Shown piece by piece: positions 1 to 7,382 of a stretch of 33,101 nucleotides of DNA. The DNA is taken from positions 1 to 33,101 of the forward strand of contig JBAVXA010000326.1 in NCBI GenBank assembly GCA_049698095.1, in the 5' to 3' direction. The stretch comes from JBEEJL01 sp049698095. GTDB lineage: Bacteria > Pseudomonadota > Gammaproteobacteria > Burkholderiales > JBEEJL01. Under the pieces are notes generated by a model that saw only the letters and a list, made by a program, of their open reading frames with translations, was not told the origin of the DNA and searched no databases. Position 1 is the first letter of the stretch; each line of letters begins with the position of its first letter. The position numbers were made by a program, and so were the translations under genes.

Positions 1-456
1 CTCGAGGAATTGCGCGCAGATAGACCCGCCCCGTTGATCGACGCGTCAGCGCATTATTGGCGCCTCGGTTTTGCTGCATTGGCAACTGCGGCTGCGTTGT
101 TTTCGTTGATTTATATAAAGTGGGGCATGCCATTTTTGCGTCGGCATAACGGGCCGTTTGCGCGTGGGCACCGCGACATCAACAGACTGAGGAACGCGGA
201 CATCTTGACGGCTATTCGCATTGTCCATCGCGCGTTTGACCAGACTGCAGGCGTGTCGATTTTTGCGCAGCATCTGCCGGAATTTTTTTCGCGCCACGCT
301 GCGTTTGCTGACCTGCAAGAAGATGCACAGCGTTTTTATGCTGCCTCACGCGGAGAGTTTTTCTACAGCCGAATGCAAGGCGATCAGGCGATGGACAAAA
401 AGTGGCTTCTGGATTTTTGCGCGCGCTGTCGCGACAGAGAACGGGGGCTGCGATGA
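1..456 (+). CDS. mxaA: MxaA, methanol dehydrogenase maturation protein, C-terminal part (5' truncated by window)
   Basis: The open frame enters from base 1 and ends at 454-456, so only the C-terminal ~151 residues are present. One membrane segment is visible at about residues 23-40 of the fragment, followed by a basic stretch and a soluble, Arg-rich tail. In the mxa clusters of methylotrophs MxaA is a membrane-associated factor needed for active (calcium) methanol dehydrogenase, and it is normally followed by mxaC, mxaK and mxaL exactly as here. The stop codon overlaps the mxaC start (ATGA), indicating translational coupling. The identification rests mainly on order and topology, because the fragment has no diagnostic motif of its own. 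Confidence 0.75.
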   Translation, partial: LEELRADRPAPLIDASAHYWRLGFAALATAAALFSLIYIKWGMPFLRRHNGPFARGHRDINRLRNADILTAIRIVHRAFDQTAGVSIFAQHLPEFFSRHAAFADLQEDAQRFYAASRGEFFYSRMQGDQAMDKKWLLDFCARCRDRERGLR

Positions 457-1451
457 ACATGCTGTTCGCCACGCCGTGGTATTTTGCCCTGTTACCGTTG
501 GCGCTGCTGCCGTTCCTGTCGAGTGGAGCAAACGCATTAAGCTACCCCTGGCTGGCGCATATTCCGCGCGACGCTTTGTCGCTGGCGCTGGATTGGCTGC
601 GACGTTTTTGCGCAGGTGCAGCGATGGTGCTGGTCATCGTCGGGCTCAGCCAACCCTACCGCGGCGAGTACGCCATCGAACGGGTCGGCAAAGGCGCGGA
701 GATTGTTGTGCTGCTCGACAAAAGCCGCAGCATGGATGAACCCTTTAACCCGGAAAAGGGCCGTAATTGGTCCGACTCGGCTTTGCGCACCAAGAGCGGC
801 GTTGCTCGTGAAATGCTGGCGGAATTTGCCGCGGGGCGCAAGGAAGACCTATTCGGCCTGATGCTGTTCAGCTCGGCGCCGATGCGTGTGATGGAGTTTA
901 CGCAAAAGCCCGAAGTTATACAGGCGGCGATACGCGCAGTGGATATCGGCAAGGGTCTGGGCGACACCGATATGGGCCGCGCGTTGATCGCCGCAACCGG
1001 TTTTTTCGATAATCGGCCGTATGCCGGTTCGCGCATCGTGATGCTGGTTTCCGACGGTGGCGCGCGACTCGATCAGGATACGCGCAACATGATTGCGCGT
1101 CTGGTCAAACAACAGCGGATCGGCCTTTACTGGATCTATTTACGTTCATATAACAGTCCCGACCTGCAATCTGCGTCCGCTGCTTCGGCTGACAATGATC
1201 TGGCGGTGCCGGAACATGCTTTGCACAAATTTTTTTCCACACTCGGAACGCCTTACCGTGCCTACGAGGCAGAGAATCCGAAGGCACTGAAAAACGCGAT
1301 CGACGATGTTGGGCGGCTGGAAAATCTGCCGCTGATTTATCGCGACGTCCAGCCGCGCAAGAATCTAGCGGATTATTTTTTTGCAGTGGCACTGGGGTTG
1401 GCGCTGCTGCTGGCAGCTGCGAGGCTGCTCGAATTGAGGGCTTGGCGATGA
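453..1451 (+). CDS. mxaC: MxaC, vWA-domain methanol dehydrogenase maturation protein
   Basis: This 332-residue protein has two N-terminal membrane segments (about 9-22 and 52-66), a von Willebrand factor A domain with a MIDAS-type DxSxS motif (Asp89, Ser91, Ser93), and a C-terminal membrane helix. The layout matches MxaC and the batD/batA-like vWA proteins. An in-frame upstream start exists at 402, but the ATG at 453 overlaps the mxaA stop (ATGA) and gives a sensible membrane N-terminus, so it is preferred. In the family, MxaC works with MxaA, MxaK and MxaL in inserting or activating the metal-PQQ centre of methanol dehydrogenase. Its own stop overlaps the mxaK start in the same ATGA manner. 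Confidence 0.85.
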   Translation: MNMLFATPWYFALLPLALLPFLSSGANALSYPWLAHIPRDALSLALDWLRRFCAGAAMVLVIVGLSQPYRGEYAIERVGKGAEIVVLLDKSRSMDEPFNPEKGRNWSDSALRTKSGVAREMLAEFAAGRKEDLFGLMLFSSAPMRVMEFTQKPEVIQAAIRAVDIGKGLGDTDMGRALIAATGFFDNRPYAGSRIVMLVSDGGARLDQDTRNMIARLVKQQRIGLYWIYLRSYNSPDLQSASAASADNDLAVPEHALHKFFSTLGTPYRAYEAENPKALKNAIDDVGRLENLPLIYRDVQPRKNLADYFFAVALGLALLLAAARLLELRAWR

Positions 1452-1996
1452 TAATCAAGACATCGATGCTGAAACGGATTGGCCTGGTCACGATCGTGCT
1501 GATGTTGTTCATGGGGTTTGAGTTGTGGAGTATCGCGCGGATAAAAAGCTGGAATCGACAGATTATGAAAAGTGAAATTACGGAGGTGCAGAGTTCGTCG
1601 CCGCCGCAGGTAAAGTTTGCGCGTGCGCGTGAACTGGATGGGAAAAACGACCAATCGGCAGCACTGGTTTTGTATAAAGGACTGGAAGCGCAAGGCGATT
1701 TGGTGCTGCGCAACGACGCACGCTTCAACAGCGGCAATTTATACATGCGCAAGGCGCAGGCACTGAGAGACACGCCGCTGGAAAGCCAGGCTGTGCCGCT
1801 GGTCGAGCTGGCGAAACAGTCTTACCGCGAAGTGCTGCGTGCCGACCCGCAAAATTGGGATGCACGCTACAACCTCGAGCGTGCACTGCGTGTGCAGCCT
1901 GACGCGGACGAGGGCACGGTGGGCGAATTCGTCGCGCCGCTGAACAGCGAACGCGCGGTGACCACTATGCGCGGCGTCACTTTGGGTTTGCCCTGA
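1448..1996 (+). CDS. mxaK: MxaK, methanol dehydrogenase maturation protein with TPR-like region
   Basis: The 182-residue protein starts with a single membrane anchor (about residues 9-28) followed by a soluble, helical, TPR-like region (about 55-140) with alternating Ala/Leu and Arg/Asp and the phrase DPQNWDARYNLERAL, typical of a tetratricopeptide helix pair. The ATG at 1448 overlaps the mxaC stop; the TTG at 1442 is less likely. It sits between two vWA proteins, as in bat-type and mxa operons, where a TPR protein is thought to scaffold the vWA partners. The function is taken from gene order (mxaACKL). Sequence conservation in MxaK is generally weak. Confidence 0.8.
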   Translation: MIIKTSMLKRIGLVTIVLMLFMGFELWSIARIKSWNRQIMKSEITEVQSSSPPQVKFARARELDGKNDQSAALVLYKGLEAQGDLVLRNDARFNSGNLYMRKAQALRDTPLESQAVPLVELAKQSYREVLRADPQNWDARYNLERALRVQPDADEGTVGEFVAPLNSERAVTTMRGVTLGLP

Positions 1997-1997
1997 T

Positions 1998-3053
1998 ATG
2001 CGCATAACATTTGCGCCCATGTTGGATTTATTGCGGCGGCGCTGGGCGGCGTTATTGCTGTTGCTGGCTGCGTTTTGCCTCGCGCTCGCGCTGCTGCACC
2101 CCACCATGAAGTTGTCGCGCGGTGCATTCAACAATATTTTCATCATTGACATCAGCCAGAGTATGAACGTGCTCGATTACCGCATCGATGGCAAGCCAGC
2201 GTCGCGGTTGCAGTTCGCCAAACAATCGATTCGTCATGCGCTGAAAAATTTACCCTGCGGCTCGCGCGCTGGATTGGGAATCTTTACCGAATATCGAAGT
2301 TATTTACTCTTGGCGCCGGTGGAAACCTGCGCCAATTTCTCCGAACTTGCCAGCCTGCTGGAAAACATTAACGGCCAAATGGCGTGGATCGGCGGCAGCG
2401 AAATCGCCAAGGGGATCAACTTCGGCTTCAAAATCGTTAAGAAATTGCCCGATAAACCCGGCCTGATTTTTATATCCGACGGACAGGAAGCACCGCCGGT
2501 CCACCCCGATCACCGTCCGGCATTGGATGTGAAGCCGGGCGAGGTGCGCGGTATGCTGGTGGGCGCCGGCGGGCTGACGCCAGCAGCGATTCCGAAATAT
2601 GACCCGGGGGGAAATCTGCTCGGGTTTTGGGGAGCTGACGATGTAATGCAGACTGATCGTTATAGCGAAGGGCGCGGCGGCAGCGTCCAGGGCGAAGGTA
2701 TGGCCGAAGAAAACCGGGACGTGAAAAAAACCGGCGGAACCGAACATTTGTCAGCTTTGCGCGAGGCCTATCTGCAGACGCTGGCGAGCGAGACCGGAAT
2801 CGGCTACCAGCGTCTGGAAACCACAGACGGATTTCTGGCTGCAATGCAGTCGCCCACATTGACCGCAGTCAGCCGCAGCGACACGGACATCGCGCACCTT
2901 TTCGCGATCTGCGCGTTGGCATCGTTAACGTGTTTTTATGCTTGGCCTCTTGTCGAAAAATTGGCTCATACATGGAGCGGCCTTCGCTTGCGGCAGAAAA
3001 GTGCCGCTCGCGACGTCAATAAATCAGCCTCGGAAATCAAATATCGTATTTAA
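1998..3053 (+). CDS. mxaL: MxaL, vWA-domain methanol dehydrogenase maturation protein
   Basis: The 351-residue protein has an N-terminal membrane helix (about 17-33), a vWA domain with an intact DxSxS MIDAS motif (Asp51, Ser53, Ser55), and a C-terminal membrane helix (about 303-325). It starts 1 nt after the mxaK stop, completing an mxaACKL run. MxaL is required with MxaA and MxaK for active MxaFI in Methylobacterium; a role in metal handling is the accepted view. Here the set stands directly upstream of an intergenic region leading to xoxF, so these factors might also serve the lanthanide enzyme (inference). The last 17 nt overlap the end of the convergent dehydratase gene. Confidence 0.85.
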   Translation: MRITFAPMLDLLRRRWAALLLLLAAFCLALALLHPTMKLSRGAFNNIFIIDISQSMNVLDYRIDGKPASRLQFAKQSIRHALKNLPCGSRAGLGIFTEYRSYLLLAPVETCANFSELASLLENINGQMAWIGGSEIAKGINFGFKIVKKLPDKPGLIFISDGQEAPPVHPDHRPALDVKPGEVRGMLVGAGGLTPAAIPKYDPGGNLLGFWGADDVMQTDRYSEGRGGSVQGEGMAEENRDVKKTGGTEHLSALREAYLQTLASETGIGYQRLETTDGFLAAMQSPTLTAVSRSDTDIAHLFAICALASLTCFYAWPLVEKLAHTWSGLRLRQKSAARDVNKSASEIKYRI

Positions 3054-3420
3054 TATATTTGAACCGCGGATCGTCGTTGGGAGTGCCTTGCAACGAGCCG
3101 CGTTCCAGTTTAGGCTGCCATTGAATCACCGATTCAATTTTTTTTGCCAATTCGAAATCCTTGTCTGTAATGCCCTTGGCGGCGTGATTCACCAGTTTCA
3201 CAATCACGAACGCGTAGGACACGGTTAGATCCGGGTGATGCCACGCGGCCTCTGCCAGATGGCCGATCGTGTTGACGACCATTAATGTCGCCTTCCAGCC
3301 GCTGGTTTTATACTTGCGTCGAATCCAGCCGTCTTCCAGATACCAGAACGGTAGCTCGGATTTTAGTCGCGCGTCTATTTCTGCCGCGCTGTAAACGCGT
3401 TCAGTTTCCGGCTGTTCCAT
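3037..3420 (-). CDS. 4a-hydroxytetrahydrobiopterin (pterin-4a-carbinolamine) dehydratase family protein
   Basis: This 127-residue protein carries the PCD/DCoH signature: an aromatic FWYLEDGWIRRKY stretch (about residues 25-37), then the catalytic-type HLAEAAWHHPDL block (about 54-65), and a later GITDKDFELAKKI helix. Family members dehydrate 4a-hydroxy-tetrahydropterins. The start has a good ribosome binding site (AGGGAG just upstream of 3420). It lies tail-to-tail with mxaL and back-to-back with xoxF. Its place inside a C1 gene region suggests it acts on H4MPT or a related pterin (recycling or biosynthesis) rather than supporting phenylalanine hydroxylase; no phhA is in the window. That specific role is inference. 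Confidence 0.85.
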   Translation of the reverse strand: MEQPETERVYSAAEIDARLKSELPFWYLEDGWIRRKYKTSGWKATLMVVNTIGHLAEAAWHHPDLTVSYAFVIVKLVNHAAKGITDKDFELAKKIESVIQWQPKLERGSLQGTPNDDPRFKYIKYDI

Positions 3421-3486
3421 ATAAATTCTCCCTATTTAAAAATCGGAAAAATATCCCATGAAAATCAATATGTTAAATACAAGATT

Positions 3487-3506
3487 TTGACACAGTATTG
3501 ACACAG
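3487..3506 (+). repeat. Tandem direct repeat of TTGACACAG, 11-bp period
   Basis: The 9-mer TTGACACAG occurs at 3487-3495 and 3498-3506, one helical turn apart. A third TGACAC core is at 3533-3538. Such phased repeats are typical of response-regulator or activator binding. The site lies about 160-180 bp upstream of the predicted xoxF transcription start. Confidence 0.5.
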
Positions 3507-3549
3507 GGTTTTTGGCCGCTGCTCAAGAAAGATGACACCTGTAACAAGC

Positions 3550-3586
3550 CGCACGCAAAGCATACGCAATCATGTGTTTGCGTGCG
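3550..3586. promoter_or_regulatory. 10-bp perfect inverted repeat with phased ACGCAA half-sites (candidate operator/UAS)
   Basis: CGCACGCAAA (3550-3559) is perfectly inverted as TTTGCGTGCG (3577-3586). Inside, ACGCAA repeats at 3553 and 3564 (11-bp period) and is inverted as TTGCGT at 3578. The alternating direct and inverted half-sites suggest protein binding rather than an RNA terminator; no T-tract follows. It is about 80-120 bp upstream of the predicted sigma-54 start of xoxF, the usual spot for an enhancer-binding protein. Confidence 0.55.
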
Positions 3587-3642
3587 CTGTATGTCGAAGA
3601 AAATTCACGGTTTTTTTTTGCTGCAAGTGCATATATGACGCA

Positions 3643-3658
3643 CGGCACACAATATGCT
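3643..3658 (+). promoter_or_regulatory. Candidate sigma-54 (-24/-12) promoter of xoxF
   Basis: The sequence GGCAC at 3644-3648 and TGCT at 3655-3658 gives the GG-N10-GC spacing required by sigma-54 holoenzyme. The -24 element lacks the leading T (C instead) and the -12 element is ATGC rather than TTGC. The predicted start is near 3669, giving a leader of about 177 nt to the xoxF ATG. This is weaker than the mptG site, and a sigma-70 promoter nearby is not excluded. Confidence 0.4.
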
Positions 3659-3845
3659 TTAATTAGGCACCGGGTAGTTTACTACTCTGAACGTGCGATA
3701 AATAAGTTATCCGGCAAACAAGAAACACGAGGAAACTTTTTATTTCAAGTAGTGGTCGGGTGTTTTGCAAGCTTGCGTTTTTAGCTTGTCTAGGTCCAGA
3801 AATTAAGTGTTCCTGTAATTAATATCAATCTTTGAGGAGGTTCAT

Positions 3846-5663
3846 ATGTCACGCAAGTCAAATTTACGGCATTGGTGTGCATTGCTCGGTATGCTGGTTG
3901 TACCCGGCTTGGCATTCGCAAACGCCGACGTGGCCAAGCTAACCAAGGACCCAAAAAACTGGGCCATGCAAGCTGGCGATTTCAGTAACCACCGTTACAC
4001 CGAGTTGAAGCAGATTACCAAGGACAACGTAAAAAACCTGTCCGTGGCATGGATGTTCTCCACCGGCGTTCTGCGCGGCCATGAAGGCGGCCCGTTGGTC
4101 ATCGGCGACACGATGTTTGTGCACAGCCCATTCCCCAACAAGGTTTTTTCCATCAACTTGGAAGACCAGAAAATTAATTGGAAGTATGAGCCCAAGCAGG
4201 ACCCAACCGTTATTCCGGTTATGTGCTGCGACACAGTGAACCGCGGTTTGGCTTATGCTGAAGGCAAAGTGTTCCTGCAACAAGCTGACACCACCTTGGT
4301 AGCCCTTGATTCAAAAACCGGTAAAGTGCTTTGGAGCGTCAAAAACGGTAATCCGAAAATCGGCGAAACCAACACCAACGCACCGCACGTCTTTAAAGAC
4401 AAAGTCATCACCGGTATTTCCGGCGGTGAATTCGGTGTGCAAGGTTTCTTGGCCGCTTATGACATCAACACCGGTAAGCAAGTATGGAAAGCTTACAGTG
4501 TAGGTCCGGACGACCAAATCAAGTTTGACCCAGCTAAAACCATGACCTGGACTGACGGCAAAATGGCGCCTGTTGGAAAAGATTCCTCCATTAAAACCTG
4601 GAAGGGCGATCAATGGAAAATTGGTGGCGGCACAACCTGGGGTTGGTTCAGCTTTGACCCAGAGCAAAATGCTGTGTACTACGGCTCTGGCAACCCCAGC
4701 ACATGGAACCCAAGTCAGCGTCCAGGCGACAACAAGTGGTCCATGACCATTTTCTCGCGTGACGTGGATACCGGGATGGCCAAGTGGGCCTATCAGATGA
4801 CACCGTTCGACGAGTGGGATTTCGACGGTATCAATGAAATGCCGCTTTGGGAAGGCAAAGACAAGACCGGCAAAGAGCGCAAGATGTTGTCGCACTTCGA
4901 CCGTAACGGTTTTGCTTACACCCTCGACCGCGTAACCGGCGAATTGCTGGTGGCTGAAAAGTATGATCCGAAAGTGAACTGGGCTACCCACGTTGACATG
5001 AAGACCGGCCGTCCGCAAGTCGTTGCTAAATACTCCACCGCTAAAAACGGCCCGGATGTCAACAGCAAAGGTATTTGCCCGGCAGCGTTGGGTACCAAAG
5101 ACCAGCAACCTGTAGCATACTCGCCCAAGAACAAGACGTTCTACGTGCCAACTAATCACGTTTGCATGGACTACGAGCCGTTCAAAGTCGAGTACACAGC
5201 CGGTCAGCCGTACGTAGGCGCAACACTGTCTATGTACCCAGCTCCTGGCAGCCACGGCGGTATGGGTAACTTCATCGCCTGGGATCCGGCACAAGGTAAA
5301 ATCCTGTGGTCCAAGCCTGAGAAATTCTCCGTCTGGAGCGGCGCATTGGCCACCGCGACCGACGTGATTTTCTACGGCACCCTGGAAGGCTACATCAAGG
5401 CAGTTGACGCTGCGAACGGCAAAGAACTGTGGAAGTTCAAAACACCGTCCGGCATTATCGGCAACGTCAACACATGGGAATTCAAAGGCAAACAATACAT
5501 CGGCATCCTGTCGGGTATTGGCGGCTGGGCCGGTATCGGCATGGCAGCAGGCCTTGAAAAAGACACCGACGGTTTAGGTGCGGTGGGCGGCTATAAAGAG
5601 CTCTCCAAATACACCGAACTTGGTGGCGTGCTGACCGTGTTTGCACTGCCAGACGGCAAGTAA
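3846..5663 (+). CDS. xoxF: XoxF, lanthanide-dependent PQQ methanol dehydrogenase
   Basis: This 605-residue periplasmic quinoprotein has a signal peptide (about residues 1-25, ending GLAFA) and an eight-bladed propeller. It oxidises methanol (and often formaldehyde) with PQQ, passing electrons to a c-type cytochrome. Visible active-site features are the vicinal disulfide Cys127-Cys128, metal ligands Glu195 and Asn283, the catalytic Asp325 in the DEWDFDG motif, and Asp327 two residues later. That extra Asp marks lanthanide (Xox) rather than calcium (MxaF, Ala) enzymes. It has a strong ribosome binding site (GAGGAGG), and a terminator lies directly downstream. The gene's regular, AT-leaning codon choice compared with its neighbours fits a very highly expressed protein. 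The exact XoxF clade was not assigned. Confidence 0.97.
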   Translation: MSRKSNLRHWCALLGMLVVPGLAFANADVAKLTKDPKNWAMQAGDFSNHRYTELKQITKDNVKNLSVAWMFSTGVLRGHEGGPLVIGDTMFVHSPFPNKVFSINLEDQKINWKYEPKQDPTVIPVMCCDTVNRGLAYAEGKVFLQQADTTLVALDSKTGKVLWSVKNGNPKIGETNTNAPHVFKDKVITGISGGEFGVQGFLAAYDINTGKQVWKAYSVGPDDQIKFDPAKTMTWTDGKMAPVGKDSSIKTWKGDQWKIGGGTTWGWFSFDPEQNAVYYGSGNPSTWNPSQRPGDNKWSMTIFSRDVDTGMAKWAYQMTPFDEWDFDGINEMPLWEGKDKTGKERKMLSHFDRNGFAYTLDRVTGELLVAEKYDPKVNWATHVDMKTGRPQVVAKYSTAKNGPDVNSKGICPAALGTKDQQPVAYSPKNKTFYVPTNHVCMDYEPFKVEYTAGQPYVGATLSMYPAPGSHGGMGNFIAWDPAQGKILWSKPEKFSVWSGALATATDVIFYGTLEGYIKAVDAANGKELWKFKTPSGIIGNVNTWEFKGKQYIGILSGIGGWAGIGMAAGLEKDTDGLGAVGGYKELSKYTELGGVLTVFALPDGK

Positions 5664-5703
5664 ACCGATCGTTAAAAACTTCGTTAACATATGATGGTCT
5701 GTG

Positions 5704-5744
5704 AACTGACATCCCGGGCTCTCCGGGATGTCAGTTGTTTTTTT
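5704..5744 (+). terminator. Strong intrinsic terminator after xoxF
   Basis: A perfect 14-bp stem (5704-5717 with 5723-5736, loop GCTCT) is followed by a T7 tract (5738-5744). It lies only 36 nt before the cytochrome gene, so xoxF transcripts should mostly end here and the downstream genes should be expressed at a much lower level. Confidence 0.92.
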
Positions 5745-5780
5745 AACTGATTGATTTTATTGAATTTATTTGGGGATGCG

Positions 5781-6320
5781 ATGAACACAAAATTGATTTC
5801 AGCGGTTGCTTTCGTCATGATCAGCTCCATTGCCTGCGCCGGTGAAAAATCCGAAGCGCCAAAATCGAAAACAGCTGCAGTCGCGCCCGCAGCGTCTCCC
5901 GCCCCGGCGGCAGAAGCACCTGCGACTGCGCCCGCAAAAGTCGCTGCCGCCGACACGGCTAAGCCGGCCGTACCCGCCGCCGCACCGGCTGCAGGCGGCG
6001 CAACGCCGTATAAAGTAGTTGACGGAAATAAAGTGGACACTGCCACCATGAACGGCTGGCGCACCTGGCGCGCATTAGCGTGCGAACGCTGCCACGGACC
6101 GAACCAGGAAGGCATGGTCGGCCCTTCGCTCATCGCCAGCCTTAAAGTGCTGAACAAAGATGAATTCAAAAAAACCGTTCTGGTCGGCCGTCCGGAAAAA
6201 GGAATGCCGAACTTTGACGGTACCAAGCAGGTCGTAGACAACATAGACGGCCTTTACGCCTATTTGAAGGGTCGTTCCGACGGCGCGATTCAACCGGGAA
6301 AAGTGACAGAAATCCAATAA
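5781..6320 (+). CDS. xoxG: XoxG-like cytochrome c with Pro/Ala-rich linker
   Basis: This 179-residue exported cytochrome has one CxxCH haem site (Cys101, Cys104, His105) and a likely axial methionine in KGMPNF (Met142). Between the signal peptide and the haem domain is a long Ala/Pro/Lys-rich low-complexity linker (about residues 26-75). The signal region ends SSIAC-A, so Cys19 might be lipidated (weak lipobox), or the leader may be cleaved by signal peptidase I. The start at 5781 (after GGGGATGCG) is preferred over 5751, because it gives a proper signal peptide. Its position between xoxF and xoxJ makes it the probable electron acceptor of XoxF. It is unlike the compact XoxG of Methylobacterium in its linker. 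Confidence 0.82.
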   Translation: MNTKLISAVAFVMISSIACAGEKSEAPKSKTAAVAPAASPAPAAEAPATAPAKVAAADTAKPAVPAAAPAAGGATPYKVVDGNKVDTATMNGWRTWRALACERCHGPNQEGMVGPSLIASLKVLNKDEFKKTVLVGRPEKGMPNFDGTKQVVDNIDGLYAYLKGRSDGAIQPGKVTEIQ

Positions 6321-6338
6321 TGGTTTTCTGCGAATCGG

Positions 6339-6410
6339 TCGCGCGAGCGTCGCCAGCAAGATAGTCGGCTGAAAAACGGGGCGAGCCGGCTCGAATGGGC
6401 CGACGCGCGA
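6339..6410 (+). promoter_or_regulatory. Candidate structured RNA between xoxG and xoxJ
   Basis: An outer stem pairs 6339-6344 and 6349-6352 with 6401-6410 (four-base bulge). An inner stem pairs 6364-6370 with 6384-6390 (one G-U). No T-tract follows, so it is not an intrinsic terminator. It matches no riboswitch class I recognise and could be an mRNA processing or stability element in the 168-nt xoxG-xoxJ spacer. Confidence 0.3.
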
Positions 6411-6488
6411 AAGTGTACGCAGTGCGCTGCAGGTAGGCTGCACGGACTCGGGCGCGTAAGCGGTTATTAAAAGCTGACAGGAGCGAAT

Positions 6489-7382
6489 GTGAATCGATAT
6501 CGAAATAGTTTTGTCCTCTTGGCTGCTGCAATCCTGACCGGTTCGCTTCAGGCACCAGCGGCGGACAAGCAGCCTGAAGAAAAGGTGTTGCGGGTTTGCC
6601 AGGATCCGAACAATCTGCCGTTCTCGCATCGCGACCAGACCGGTTTTGAAAATAAAATTGCCGAGCTATTTGCCCAGGACTTGGGCTGGAAACTCGAGCA
6701 CACCTGGTATCCGCAGCGTATGGGCTTCATCCGTAACACCCTGAAGGCCAAAGAGCCGAATTCGGAAAAATTCAAGTGCGATCTGGTGACCAGCGTCTCC
6801 AGTGATTTCGATTTAGGTTTTGCCACCAAGCCTTACTACACCTCGACCTATACCATGGCGTTTGTGAAGGGCCGCGGCCTCGATGACATCAAGTCGCCGG
6901 AAGATTTGATCGCTATGGACCCGAGCAAGCGGAAGAAATTACGCCTTGGCGTGTTTGCCCGCTCGCCGGTCGCCGACTGGCTGCTTAAAAACAATATGAT
7001 TGAGCAAGTTGTGCCGTTCCATCCGCAGACCGGCGATCCCGCGCAATACACCGGCGAACTCATTGAAAAAGAGTTGCTCGCCGGCAACATTGATGCCGCG
7101 TTTGTGTGGGGCCCGATTGCCGGCTATTTCGCCAAGAAATCGACGACGCCGATTGCCGTTTTGCCGTTCAAGGCGGATGAGCAATCGCCGCTGCAGTTCA
7201 ATATCGCCATGGGTGTCCGCTTCGGCGAAAAGGCGATGCGCGACCGCATCGATAAATTGATCGAAAAAAATCAGGAAAAGATTCAGCAAATACTGGCCAA
7301 CTACGGCGTGCCGCTGCTCAAGACCGCTGCCAAACCAACCGTGGCTGCCACGCCAACTGATGCGTCTGCCGGGAAGAAATAA
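6489..7382 (+). CDS. xoxJ: XoxJ, periplasmic solute-binding-fold protein of the XoxF system
   Basis: This 297-residue exported protein has a signal peptide (about 1-24) and the type 2 periplasmic binding fold (SBP_bac_3-like). It has the opening LRVCQDPNNLPFS block, the YPQRMGFIRNTL block typical of MxaJ/XoxJ, and a later AFVWGPIAGYFAKK segment. XoxJ interacts with and is thought to assist activation of XoxF; it does not belong to an ABC importer here. It starts with GTG at 6489, because the nearby ATG runs straight into a stop and CAGGAG sits at proper distance. The tail is Ala/Thr/Lys-rich. It forms part of a xoxF-xoxG-xoxJ cluster. Confidence 0.9.
   Translation: MNRYRNSFVLLAAAILTGSLQAPAADKQPEEKVLRVCQDPNNLPFSHRDQTGFENKIAELFAQDLGWKLEHTWYPQRMGFIRNTLKAKEPNSEKFKCDLVTSVSSDFDLGFATKPYYTSTYTMAFVKGRGLDDIKSPEDLIAMDPSKRKKLRLGVFARSPVADWLLKNNMIEQVVPFHPQTGDPAQYTGELIEKELLAGNIDAAFVWGPIAGYFAKKSTTPIAVLPFKADEQSPLQFNIAMGVRFGEKAMRDRIDKLIEKNQEKIQQILANYGVPLLKTAAKPTVAATPTDASAGKK

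Larger units (their letters stand above)
3421..3845. promoter_or_regulatory. 425-bp regulatory region between dehydratase (minus) and xoxF (plus)
   Basis: There is no convincing gene here. A 70-codon frame at 3572-3784 lacks a ribosome binding site and family features. The region is AT-rich and contains, in order, TGACAC repeats (3488, 3499, 3533), a 10-bp inverted repeat with nested ACGCAA copies (3550-3586), a sigma-54-like -24/-12 element (3643-3658), and a long leader ending in a consensus ribosome binding site GAGGAGG at 3834-3840, 5 nt before the xoxF ATG. Confidence 0.7.

Noticed and set aside
3572..3784. 70-codon frame upstream of xoxF
   Set aside because: It has no ribosome binding site and covers the inverted repeat and promoter region; no recognisable protein features.
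4311..5495. Long minus-strand open frame (394 codons) inside xoxF
   Set aside because: It is antisense to a highly conserved gene, with no family features. It arises from xoxF codon bias.
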